Origin: Tannerellaceae bacterium
GTDB taxonomy: Bacteria; Bacteroidota; Bacteroidia; Bacteroidales; Tannerellaceae
Length of the DNA stretch: 64,000 bases
Assembly (NCBI GenBank): GCA_021203545.1
Contig: JAJQAZ010000005.1
Span: forward strand, 53,178-117,177
Direction: 5' to 3'
How positions within the stretch are numbered: position 1 is the stretch's first letter; each line of letters starts with the position of its first letter. The notes beneath the pieces were generated by a model. The model was not told where the DNA came from, ran no database searches, and saw only the letters and a program-made list of their open reading frames with translations. The position numbers and the translations under genes are program-made. Positions 19,778 to 29,923 of this stretch are shown here, in pieces.

Positions 19778-20231
19778 ATGAAATTAAATAAAATCAGAAT
19801 TTTTATTGTTGTTTTTTATGTGTTTTGGCTCCTGTATTACAGTCATGTGGAGATGATGAAGAGAAAATAACAGTCAATAATTTAACCGGAACCTGGCAGC
19901 TAATTCTTGACGAAGGATATGAAACGTTATATAATGGAGAAAGAGAAAGCTGGAAGTATGACAGTGAGGAAAATGAATATTATCTGATTTTGGATGAAGA
20001 TGGTGAGGGTTATGTAATGATAAGAGGAAAAGTAAGTGAACAGTTTGAGTGGGAAGTAAAAAAAAATCAAAACTGTATTTCCTGTATGATGGATATAAAG
20101 GTTATGAAGAGATTTATACAGTTGCCAGTCTTACTCCTACAACTTTAATTCTGGAAGAAAAAGGTACTGACGAAGAGGGCCCTTATTACTATAAAGAAAC
20201 TTACCGGAGAGCGAATATCTATGAAGATTAG
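19778..20231 (+). pseudogene. Lipocalin-like lipoprotein, two frame errors
   Basis: The reading frame from ATG 19778 is hydrophobic and should reach a lipobox. One missing T at the T4 run 19823-19826 shifts it away from VFLAPVLQSCGDDEE, whose Cys would be lipidated. A second missing base at the A9 run 20058-20066 shifts the C-terminal half (repaired: EVKKKSKLYFLYDG...). The repaired protein of about 150 residues has the opening LTGTWQLILDE and strand pattern of small lipocalin-like lipoproteins in Bacteroidetes. It follows the propeller gene after 12 bp. Both errors are single-base homopolymer losses. Confidence 0.6.
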
Positions 20232-20271
20232 AATTTTGTAAGTTATTAGAATTAGTTAGTTACATGTATGA

Positions 20272-20300
20272 TACCTGCCGGCCTTTTGGCCGGTCAGGTA
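20272..20300 (+). terminator. Terminator after the lipocalin-like gene
   Basis: TACCTGCCGGCC and GGCCGGTCAGGTA form a 12-bp stem with one bulged T around a TTTT loop, followed by TTGTGTTTTATTT. Confidence 0.7.
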
Positions 20301-20437
20301 TTGTGTTTTATTTAATCTTTGTCTTTACCGGAGTTTCGCATCCGCCATTCGGTAGGTGTGATTTAAGTGTGAACGAAGTGTTTAAACATTGGTTCCTTAT
20401 TGGCTGTTTATCCTGTAAATAGTAAATTGAAAAAGAT

Positions 20438-20626
20438 ATGAAATCAGATAAAAACATCTATGGATACGATGGGAATGTGCCTATGAATCCGGAAGAAGAG
20501 GAAAAGATGAAAGAAAGATACCCCGTGCAACCTTCTGGTGAAGATATTGAAACAGAACATGTAGAGGATATAAAAACTGAAGTAGACGAATTGGGTGTAG
20601 GGGAAGATACGAGGGAGAGAGGGTGA
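20438..20626 (+). CDS. Small acidic hypothetical protein
   Basis: This is a 62-residue, highly charged protein (GYDGNVPMNPEEEEKMKERY; then many Glu/Asp) with no signal peptide or membrane segment. A clear ATG sits after a purine-rich AAAAAGAT. I do not recognise a function. It stands alone between a terminator and serS. Confidence 0.5.
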   Translation: MKSDKNIYGYDGNVPMNPEEEEKMKERYPVQPSGEDIETEHVEDIKTEVDELGVGEDTRERG

Positions 20627-20675
20627 ACCCCCTCCGCCCCCTGAAGGGGGGACTAATATGAGAGAGGTAAGTTAA

Positions 20676-20711
20676 TTAATTGTCAATTGACAACCCGCAA
20701 TTGACAATTAA
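20676..20711. repeat. Perfect 14-bp inverted repeat upstream of serS
   Basis: TTAATTGTCAATTG (20676-20689) and its exact complement (20698-20711) flank the 8-base spacer ACAACCCG. Each arm itself contains the palindrome CAATTG. It lies 49 bp before the serS ATG, so it may terminate the small upstream gene or fold in the serS leader. Confidence 0.7.
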
Positions 20712-20760
20712 TAACTACTTTTGCGTCTTAATAATCAAACAGATAAATAGACGAAAGAAT

Positions 20761-22032
20761 ATGTTGACGCTTAAGGTTATAACAGAAAATACGGATGAAG
20801 TAATCCGTAGATTAGCTAAAAAACATTTTGATGCCAAAGAGATCATTGCACAGGTGATCGAATTAGATAAAACCCGGAAAAGTACTCAACAACAGTTGGA
20901 TGCTAATCTGGCAGAATTGAACCGGATTTCAAAGTCCATCGGCCAGTTAATGAAGGAAGGGCGTAAAGAGGAAGCTGCCGGAGCCCGTGCCCGGGTTGCA
21001 GATTTGAAAGAGAACAGTAAAAAACTGGAAGAAGCGAAGAGTGCAGCCGAACAGCAAATTCATGATCTGTGGGTTCAGATTCCTAATATGCCTCACGATT
21101 CCGTACCGGAAGGAAAGGGTGCTGACGAGAATGTTTGTGAAAAAGAAGGCGGTGTGATTCCTCAATTGGGTGATAATGCTTTGCCTCACTGGGAACTGGC
21201 TAAAAAATATGATATTATAGATTTTGAACTGGGTGTGAAAATTACCGGTGCCGGTTTCCCTGTATATAAAGGGGCCGGAAGCCGTTTGCAACGTGCATTG
21301 ATTAACTTTTTCCTGGATAGTGCCCGGGATGCCGGTTATCTGGAAATTCAACCTCCTTATGTAGTAAATGCCGCTTCGGGATATGGAACCGGACAGTTAC
21401 CCGATAAAGAAGGTCAGATGTATCATGCTACTGCTGATGATCTGTATCTGATACCTACCGCGGAAGTTCCTGTTACCAATATTTACCGGGATGTAATTCT
21501 GGATGAAAAAGATCTGCCGGTTATGAATACGGCTTATTCCGCCTGTTTCCGCCGTGAGGCAGGTTCGTATGGTAAAGATGTACGGGGGTTGAACCGGTTG
21601 CACCAGTTTGATAAGGTGGAAATTGTGCGGATTGACAAACCGGAACATTCTTACCAATCTTTGCAGGAAATGGTTGATTATGTACAGTCGTTGCTCGAAA
21701 AACTGGAATTACCCTGGCGCATCCTCCGTTTGTGTGGTGGTGATATCAGTTTTACTTCGGCACTGACTTTCGATTTTGAAGTATATTCCGCTGCACAAAA
21801 ACGGTGGCTGGAAGTAAGTTCCGTATCCAATTTTGAAAGTTTCCAGGCCAACCGCCTGAAATGCCGTTACCGGGATGCCGGTAAGAAAATTCAGTTGTGC
21901 CATACGCTGAATGGTAGTGCATTGGCATTGCCCCGTATCCTGGCTTCACTGCTCGAAAATAACCAGACTCCGGAAGGCATTCGTATACCGGCAGCTTTGG
22001 TACCGTATACCGGGTTTGATATGATCCGTTAA
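20761..22032 (+). CDS. serS: Seryl-tRNA synthetase
   Basis: This cytoplasmic enzyme charges tRNA-Ser with serine. It has 423 residues, full length for bacterial SerRS. The N-terminal coiled-coil tRNA-binding arm (about residues 25-100, e.g. QQQLDANLAELNRISKSIGQ) is followed by the class II catalytic core. Motif 2 is FRREAGSYGKDVRGLNRLHQF and motif 3 includes LNGSALALPRILASLLEN. I choose the ATG at 20761 (MLTLKVITENTDE), because longer in-frame starts run through the inverted repeat. A strong hairpin terminator follows. Confidence 0.97.
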   Translation: MLTLKVITENTDEVIRRLAKKHFDAKEIIAQVIELDKTRKSTQQQLDANLAELNRISKSIGQLMKEGRKEEAAGARARVADLKENSKKLEEAKSAAEQQIHDLWVQIPNMPHDSVPEGKGADENVCEKEGGVIPQLGDNALPHWELAKKYDIIDFELGVKITGAGFPVYKGAGSRLQRALINFFLDSARDAGYLEIQPPYVVNAASGYGTGQLPDKEGQMYHATADDLYLIPTAEVPVTNIYRDVILDEKDLPVMNTAYSACFRREAGSYGKDVRGLNRLHQFDKVEIVRIDKPEHSYQSLQEMVDYVQSLLEKLELPWRILRLCGGDISFTSALTFDFEVYSAAQKRWLEVSSVSNFESFQANRLKCRYRDAGKKIQLCHTLNGSALALPRILASLLENNQTPEGIRIPAALVPYTGFDMIR

Positions 22033-22037
22033 GAAAA

Positions 22038-22087
22038 GATAAACGCGGCTTGCAGGAGGCAATATGTTCCTGTAAGCTGCGTTTATC
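22038..22087 (+). terminator. serS terminator
   Basis: GATAAACGC...GCAGGA and TCCTG...GCGTTTATC form a long stem of about 20 bp with small bulges, directly after the serS stop. Confidence 0.8.
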
Positions 22088-22135
22088 TATTTAGATGCCT
22101 TTTATCTGACTAAACACTAAACAAAAATAGAATCA

Positions 22136-23422
22136 ATGAAAACGTCAACAGGTTTATTAGCCTTTTTATCCCTTTTATTATGGATGGGCTGTAGTGAGAA
22201 AAACACTTCGTTAGTTATGTCCAGCCGGGCAATTAGTATCCCTTTAGCAGGAAATGTATATGTAACACAAGGCTTTGAAGAGGCACGGATGAATACCCGT
22301 GGAATTGAACGATGGACGGGAGAGAATGCTGTGCTTTCTGTCTTTTTTAAACAAAGTGATCCGGGCGAACTTCTTCTTTTCCTGAAAGCAAGTGCTGAAA
22401 ATGGAAGTGGTGTTATCCGGGTAAGTTGTCTGGGACAGGATTTTACAGTCCGGATTGACCAACCGGAAGAAACCGTGTATCCGGTAGGAAGAGTAACGGT
22501 TAAGCAACCGGGATATATTGCGGTGGAGTTGAAAGGGATTTCTAAGAGCGGCGAACAATATCCGTTTGTGACGGACTTATTGGTAGACGGTTCTGCCGCA
22601 GCTGAACCACTCTGGTATGTTCACGATTTTGAAACTTATTGGGGGCTTCGTGGGCCGTCTGTTCACCTGAAATACAGTATGCCGGAGGAAGATGTGGAAT
22701 ATTTTTATAATGAAATAACCGTTCCTGTGGGAGAAGATGTAATAGGCAGTTACTATATGGCCAATGGATTTGGAGAAGGGTATTGTGGCATTCAGGTAAA
22801 CAGTGAAACCGAGCGCCGCATCCTGTTCTCTGTATGGAGTCCGTTTGTGACGGATAACCCGGATGAAATTCCGGAGGACGACCGTATCCGTTTACTGGAC
22901 AAAGGCAAAGATGTGTATATTGGTGAGTTCGGAAATGAAGGTTCCGGCGGACAAAGTTATTGGGTGTATCCCTGGAAAGCCGGAGAAACGTATCGTTTTC
23001 TGACTCGTGTAAGACCAGACGGAAAAGGAAATACAGATTATCATGCCTGGTTTATGGAGCCGGGTAAGGAGGAGTGGCGCCTGATTGCCGGATTTAAACG
23101 GCCCAAAACGAATACCTGGTACACAGGGGCACATTCTTTCCTTGAAAATTTTATTCCCGGGCAGGGTTATATTACCCGTAAAGTGAATTTTGGGAACCAA
23201 TGGGTATGAACCGTAAAAGGTGAATGGGTAGAGTTAACGGAAGCCATGTTTACATACGATGCAACCGCTGCCGCCCAACAGCGTATGGATTATGCCGGAG
23301 GATTAGACGGAGACCATTTTTTCCTGAAAAACTGTGGCTTCTTTAATGACAACACGGAGTATAAACGTGTATTTACCCGTCCCGCAAAAGGAGTTCCGCC
23401 GGGGATAATTCCTACGGAATAA
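22136..23422 (+). pseudogene. DUF3472 (with DUF5077-like) lipoprotein, in-frame stop
   Basis: The protein starts with a lipoprotein signal (LLLWMGCSEK). An N-terminal DUF5077-like beta-sandwich precedes a DUF3472 domain (YYMANGFGEGYCGIQVNSET, ILFSVWSPF, then TWYTGAHSFLENF). These domains are common in secreted Bacteroidetes proteins and may bind carbohydrate. The frame stops at TGA 23207-23209 after NFGNQWV. The same frame continues TVKGEWVELTEAMFTYDATA, with typical family sequence, to TAA at 23420-23422. This is a substitution-type nonsense codon (for example CGA or TGG to TGA), not a frame shift. Its 3' end overlaps the convergent sensor gene by 11 bp. Confidence 0.75.
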
Positions 23423-26227
23423 GGTTTTGCATGAATTCGGACAGATTTACATCTCTGTCCAGATTCATTTTTTTTCGTAAACGGTATCGCATGATCTCTA
23501 CTCCACGGACTGTTATATTCAGGAAAGGAGCTATTTCTTTGGTAGATAAGTTCATCTTCAGATAGGCACAGAGTACTTTATCGTTTTTAGAAAGCTGCGG
23601 ATACCTTTGGCCTAATACTTTGAAAAAGTCCTGATGGGTCAAATCAAAATTGGATTTAAAGATTTCGAAATCGTCATCATGTTTTATATTGCTGTTGATC
23701 AGAGAGATCAAACGGGTTGTTTTCTGTTTTAAAACTCCCGGGTCTTTCTTTTCATCAATGGCTTTGGATATACTGGTTACATTCTTTTTCAGCTCCTCCA
23801 GGATTTCATTTTTCTGGTGTATATTCAGAATATATCCGGTTAGTTCCTGCGTTTTATATTGTAATTCTTTTTGCAGGTTTTCGTTCTGTAGTGTATAGAT
23901 TTCCTGGTCTTTTAGTTTTTGTTCGGTTGCATGTTGTATTTTCTGCAGTTCCAGTTCCTCTTTTTTCTGAACTAATAGTTTTTTCTGTTTACTAAGTGTT
24001 TTTTATAGATTATAAATAAAGCGATAAAAAGTAAGGTTGTGTAACAGAGGTAAGCCCATGCCGATCTGTGCCAGGGAGGTAAGACCTCGAATGTGAGAGA
24101 AGCGGATTTATCAGAGGGTATTCCATCAGGAGAGAGTGTTTTTACCTCAAATGTATATGTGCCCTCCTGTAAGTTTGTATATTCTTTCCAGGTTCTGTTA
24201 GTTGGCATACTCCACCCGGTGTCTGCTCCTTTAAGTTGATATATATACATCATCCCGCCCTGATTCGTGAAATGAGTGCAGCCAAAATAAATATGGATAG
24301 AATTATTTTTAAAAGAGAGTGGGGAAGGAGTTAAACCATTATAGCTTATTGTACTATCCGTGCGGCTTATATCCAGCTTCCGGATAAATGCAGCCGGTGG
24401 TGCGGCAGGTGCCTGTTTTTTCAGGTCAAGCCGGGCAAAACCATTATTTATGGATACAATGACGGTACCGGTATCGATCACGCTGATATTGATATAATCT
24501 TCTATTAATAAATTCTGCATTCCCCATGTATATAGGGGTTTTGTATATCCATTCCGGGTATGTTCAAGCAGGTGAAGCTTTTTGTCGTATACAAACCAGA
24601 TATTTTTATGTTTATCTATATGTATATAGTCATAATATTGCGGGCCTTTCAGAAGGGTTTCCAATTGTGTATAATGGCTGAAATTGTCTGTAATACGGCT
24701 ATAGGTATAAATCCCGTTCTCCGCAGGTATAAAAAGGTTGTTTTCGATTTTCTGATAACAGGTGTTTGGTTTTATCCGAAGATTATCCGTGTCGTATTTT
24801 TTTATGTTTTTTACCTCTGTCAATTCTTTATTAAATTCTACTTTATGAATTTCGCCCCGGTCTGTTACCCAGAAATGATTAGGCACTTCATCTTCCATAA
24901 ACCCTTTGGTGGAGTGGTAGAAATCACTTACCACATGCGAAAATACCCATTCTCCTTTTTCCTTTTTAAGGATTGTAAATCCGGAATAGGTGCCCGCGAC
25001 CAGTTTCTCTTTATCACTTGAAAGAGGTTGTACTTCCCAGACACCACGTACCGGAATTTTGTAGGTTTGGGTGGGAGTGATAACCAGTATGCCGTTATCG
25101 CCGCAGCAGAAGAGACAGTTATCATATTCCAGCATAGACCATATCTGTCCTTCACCGTTTTTGACCTGTATATAGTTTTCCCCGGTGTCTACTTTATAAA
25201 CACCCTGGTTGGTGCCAAAATAAAATTCATTGTTATACAGGGCCGAACAGTACCCGGTACCTATGGGTGATTCGTTGGAAAAAAGAGGTCGGACAGGATT
25301 GTTGAGATCTATATAGGCAAGCCCTTTATCCAGCCCTAACCATAAATTTTCATCCTTGTCGAAAAATGTGCATAAAGCGGTATTATTTTTCAGACCGTTC
25401 TTCAGGTTAAATGTTTCGGCGGCATTATTGTGTTCCGGGTCAAAAAGAAATATACCGTTTTGAACAGAGCCCAGAGCCAGTTTATTATGCACGATAGAAG
25501 CACAGAATAACTGGTTCGTATGTATAAAGTCATCTGCGACAGATTTTAATTTTTTTACTTCTTTATCTCCCACGATGTAAATACCATTCAGGGAGGTAAT
25601 TACTAACAGTTGATCTTTATAAGGTAGTATTTGTATGATTTTATTTCCTGCCAGCGACCCGGTAACATCCAGATAAGTCAGTTCGTCGGATGCGTTTAGG
25701 TAATAAACTCCCTCCGGGGTTCCGATATAGATTGTATCCTTTATCAAGGCAGAGCAATCTATTTTTGTAAAAGAACTGATTGATTTCTCCGCCTGGTCGT
25801 CCTTAAATATCTGGATATAGTATTCATCTATAAAATAAATCCGCCCGTTTTTTACCTCTATATTCCATACTTCTCCCGCCCATTCCGGGATATTATCAGA
25901 GAGTGATTTATAGGTTAATATACCGTCCGGTCGCGGAGCAAAATAACCAAATTCGGAACTGCCGCCTGTATAAATTTTATCGCCGGTAACTTTAACAGAG
26001 CGTACGATCCGGTTATTGGCCGGGTAAAGATTCCAGTAAACACCATCGTATTCTAATAGGCCGTTGGTATTTGCGATATAGAGCCAGCCATTGGCCCCCT
26101 GATCTATCATCCAGTTTTGCTGTCCGGCCTGGTAAATTGTTTTATCGTAACTGGTTACTCTTCTCTCCCATGTTGCAGAAAAGGCAAACACCGGGATCAT
26201 ATAAAGGATAGCTATAATTGTACGCAC
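23412..26227 (-). pseudogene. Propeller-sensor LuxR-type regulator of the PUL, one frame error
   Basis: This is a membrane-spanning regulator of about 938 residues when repaired. A signal peptide precedes a two-component-regulator-type beta-propeller (blades such as DENLWLGLDKGLAYIDL and KNIWFVYDKKLHLLE). A YYY domain (MMYIYQLKGADTGW...YTFEVKTLSPDG) is followed by a transmembrane helix (AYLCYTTLLFIALFII), a coiled coil and a C-terminal LuxR-like HTH (MNLSTKEIAPFLNITVRGVE). There is no histidine kinase, unlike classic hybrid regulators. One A is missing at the T6 run 23999-24004; repair reads YKKTLSKQKKLLVQKKEE. It is divergent from susC, so it probably senses the imported glucan and activates the locus. 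Confidence 0.82.
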
Positions 26228-26263
26228 TTTTCAATATTAGATAGCTGGTGAAACAATTAAAGG

Positions 26264-26344
26264 TTCGTTTATTTGTTGCAAATATATTGACTTTTATGAG
26301 ATGACATCTTATTTCGCGGAAAATATTTATTTCTGTGATTTTAA
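26264..26344 (-). promoter_or_regulatory. Sensor-gene promoter, second copy of the duplicated element
   Basis: The minus strand reads TATATTTG (26279-26286 on +), a -7 box about 55 bp before the sensor start. The surrounding 80 bp matches the malic enzyme promoter region at 17751-17830. This includes the shared AAATAAATATTTT box and the downstream TTGCAACAAATAAACGA. Confidence 0.6.
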
Positions 26345-26804
26345 AAGTAATACCAGATAATTTCCGGTATATATGATTTTTTTATACCTGATAGGTTATG
26401 GATTATTTTAAAGAACCTATATTTTAGGCGCCTCATTACCCCTTATTTTTATCTTATCCTGGTTGAAAAAATGAATACTTCAAGGTTTGTTATCAGCTTG
26501 TTTTATCATCCGGTTTGTAATCCGGCCTGATAAATTAGTTGTATTATGACTGATTATTTAATAAGATGTATTGCTGGTATCTCTTTGTAATATAGTTGCT
26601 TGTGTTGTGTATGATGTATTCCTGATGTAATTAAAACCATTGATTGTTTAGATTTTGTAGTAGTGAATTATTTCTGTTGGCAGTATCTATTGCCTTCTTT
26701 TGACCTCAGCTAACGATCGTGTTTTTCCGGACAAGGGGAAAACAGGACTCCGATGAAAGAGAGAATCAATATCATGAATTTTTAATCTTAAACATGTTAA
26801 TGTT
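26345..26804. other. Gene-free leader upstream of susC
   Basis: This AT-rich stretch holds no convincing reading frame, and I found no clear TAnnTTTG box for susC. It is a long leader/control region between the divergent sensor and susC, where the regulator would be expected to bind. Confidence 0.5.
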
Positions 26805-29800
26805 ATGAAACAAAGAAATCAGTTTACTAACTCTGGAATAAAGAGAGCCCTTTTGTCTCTCCTGTTCCTTTTTCCTATGATTTTGTATGCTCAGACGAGC
26901 CAGGTCACAGTAGTTGTTACCGATGCTGTTACGGGAGAACCACTCATTGGTGTATCTGTTATTGAAAAAGGAACCATGAATGGCCTTGTTACCGATATAG
27001 ACGGTAATTTCTCAATCAATGTACCGATGAATGCCATTCTAACCTTTAGCTATGTAGGATATAATGCACAGGATGTACTGGTTACATCTACCGTTTTGAA
27101 TGTCCGCCTGAAAGAAAGTAGTCTGGATCTGGATGAAGTAGTGGTAGTAGGGTATGGTGTTCAGAAGAAAATTAATCTGACCGGTGCTGTTACTTCTATA
27201 AAAAGCGACGATTTGCTGAAAGCCAATTCTGCCAACGCCACGAATGCACTGGTAGGGCAAATGCCGGGTTTGATAGCCAAACAGGCTACCGGCGAACCGG
27301 GAAACGATAATTCCAGCCTGTATATAAGGGGTATCGCGACTTTCCAGGGTGGAACACAACCTACCTTTATTATTGACGGCATTGAACGTACACAGGATGA
27401 CTTTGCCCGGATAGATGCCAATGAAATTGAGTCGGTAAACGTGTTGAAAGATGCTGCTTCGGCTGCTATCTTCGGTATGCGTGGTGCCAATGGGGTTATT
27501 GTGGTAACAACTAAAAGGGGAAAAGCGGCTAAGCCTTCTATCCGTTACTCCGGGAATGTATCTATTCAAAGCCCTACTTCCTTGCCGGAATTTGCAAACT
27601 CCTATGATTTTGCCCGTCTGGCTAACCAGTTCCAGGGTAAGGAGGTATATACTGCAGAGGAAATACAGAAATTCAAAGATGGAAGCGATCCCTTACGCTA
27701 CCCGAATACCGATTGGTATGATGAAATGCTGACACAAAATGCCATACAGACCCAACACAATATCTCTGTTACAGGTGGAGGCAACGACCTTTCCTATTTC
27801 GTCAGTCTTGGATATATGGATCAGGGAGGACTCTGGGAAAACATCGATTATGAAAGATATAACCTCCGGAGTAACCTGGATGCCAAAATAACCTCTACAA
27901 CCAAACTATCCGTAGATATATCAGGCCGGGTAGAGAACACCGACGGAGGTACGCAGGGTAGCGAAGGCATTTTCCAGCAGTTAATACGCAACACACCCAA
28001 TTTACTGGCGAAGTTCCCTGACGGTAAGTTTGCATACCTTCACCCATGCACCCTAACATCCTGGCTTTGGCCGACCCCTCAAGCGGATATAACAAAAGAC
28101 GCAATTTCTCCGTATTGACACGGTTGGAACTGGCGCAGGACCTTTCTATGCTTACACAGGGTTTAATGGTAAAAGGTATTCTGTCGTACGACCACCGTTC
28201 ATACCGGAACAAAGCCTGGTCTACCTCACTTTATATCTACTCATTGGAAAACAATGGTGATTACACGCTGAAAGAACGTTCCAGCCCATCCTTGTCTACT
28301 TCCAACGGCGAAAGAAAAGCCCAGGAATACCAGGCGCAACTTACCTACGACAGAACATTCGGGCCTCATTCGGTTTCCGGTTTAGTGATGGCTATGGCAC
28401 GCAAAGAAGATTATAATGAACTGTCGGGTGGCCGTAGCTCTTTTGACTCCGATCTGTTAGACCAGATGAATGCCGGTAACACCGCCAACCAGACACTGGG
28501 CGGATACGATTATAAAACAGCACGTATCAGTTACGTAGGACGTATTAATTATAACTATATGCAACGATACCTCGCAGAAGTAAATGTACGCCGCGACGGT
28601 TCCGAAAACTTTGCACCGGACAAACGGTGGGGTACCTTTGCCTCCTTCTTATTAGGTTGGGTTATCTCCGAAGAACAATTCTTTGAAAATCTGAAAGAAA
28701 GTGTGAACTTCCTGAAATTAAGAGGCTCATACGGCTCTTTGGGTAATGATAATATTGGTGGAGTGCCTTTCCCGTTCTATAGTCGTTTTGATTTGTATAG
28801 TACAGGAGAAGTGAATTCAGCCTGGAGACCTCATAACCTGGGTGATTATATATTCGGTGAAATTGTAACAAAAGGACTGGCTCCGGGTCCGATTGCCAAT
28901 AAACTGGCAACCTGGGAAACAGCGAAGAAAAGCAATATCGCACTTGATTTTGGATTGTATAATAAGTTTACAATGTCTGTAGACCTGTTCCTTGAAAACC
29001 GTAGTAATATTTTAGCTCAACGTTCGGCAGAAGTGCCCGGTTCTTTTGGTGGAACTTTACCGTTGGAAAACATTGGTAAGGTACAAAACAAAGGGGTAGA
29101 TATGATGGCCACCTTTAGCGACCGTATAGGGAAAGTACAATACTCGATAGGAGGTAATTTTACCTTTGCCCGCAATAAAATTGTAGAGATGGCGGAAGCT
29201 GCCGGCACCTCGGAGCATACCCGCAGAACAGGTCGTCCTATCGGTGGAATATACGGTTACAAAACCGATGGCATCTTCCAGTCGGTAGAAGAAATCGAAA
29301 AATCCCCGGAACAACAGATTGCCGGTGAAAATTACCAGGTACAGCCGGGAGACATTAAATACGTAGATGTAAATGGAGATAAAATAGTAAATGCGGATGA
29401 TATGACTTACCTCGGAGTAGGCAATATACCGGAAATCATCTACGGTATCAATGGATCGGTATCATGGAACCGCTTTGATTTGAGCTTCCTTTTCCAGGGA
29501 GCAGCACGTACACAGGTTACACTAAGTGGTGGTGTAATAATGCCTTATTTCAATCAGGGAAATCTGCCCCAGTTATGGGTAACAGATAGCTGGAGCGAAA
29601 CAAACCGGGACGCCCGCTACCCACGCCTGGTAGATACTACACACAATTTCCCCGGAGCTACTGTTGATGCCTATGTATACGATGCCTCCTACTTCCGCCT
29701 GAAAAACATTGAAATAGGATACAATATACCCACCCATATCCTTTCCAAAATCAGGATAGAAGCACTCCGTGTATATGTAAGCGGACAAAACCTGCTCACA

Positions 29801-29902
29801 TTCAGCAGTGTTCCACAAATTGACCCGGAAAATACACACAGCCAGGGATGGACATACCCTCAGATGAAATCATTTAATTTCGGACTTAATTTACAGTTTT
29901 AA
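26805..29902 (+). pseudogene. SusC-like TonB-dependent glycan importer, one frame error
   Basis: This outer-membrane TonB-dependent transporter has about 1030 residues. A signal peptide (LFPMILYAQ) precedes a carboxypeptidase-D-like domain (TDAVTGEPLIGVSVIEKGT) and the SusC signature LDEVVVVGYGVQKK. The plug (IRGIATFQGGTQPTFIIDGI) and a 22-strand barrel ending FNFGLNLQF follow. The frame breaks around the CCC at 28043-28045: the upstream frame ends DGKFAYLHPCTLTS, the downstream one starts MHPNILALADPSSGYNK, and one added C joins them. It pairs with SusD to import oligosaccharides, here probably beta-glucan given the adjacent GH16 and GH3. Confidence 0.92.
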
Positions 29903-29923
29903 TTATAAATCAATTCAAGCAAC

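Noticed and set aside
23412..26227. Hybrid two-component system
   Set aside because: No histidine kinase or receiver motifs are present between the transmembrane helix and the HTH.
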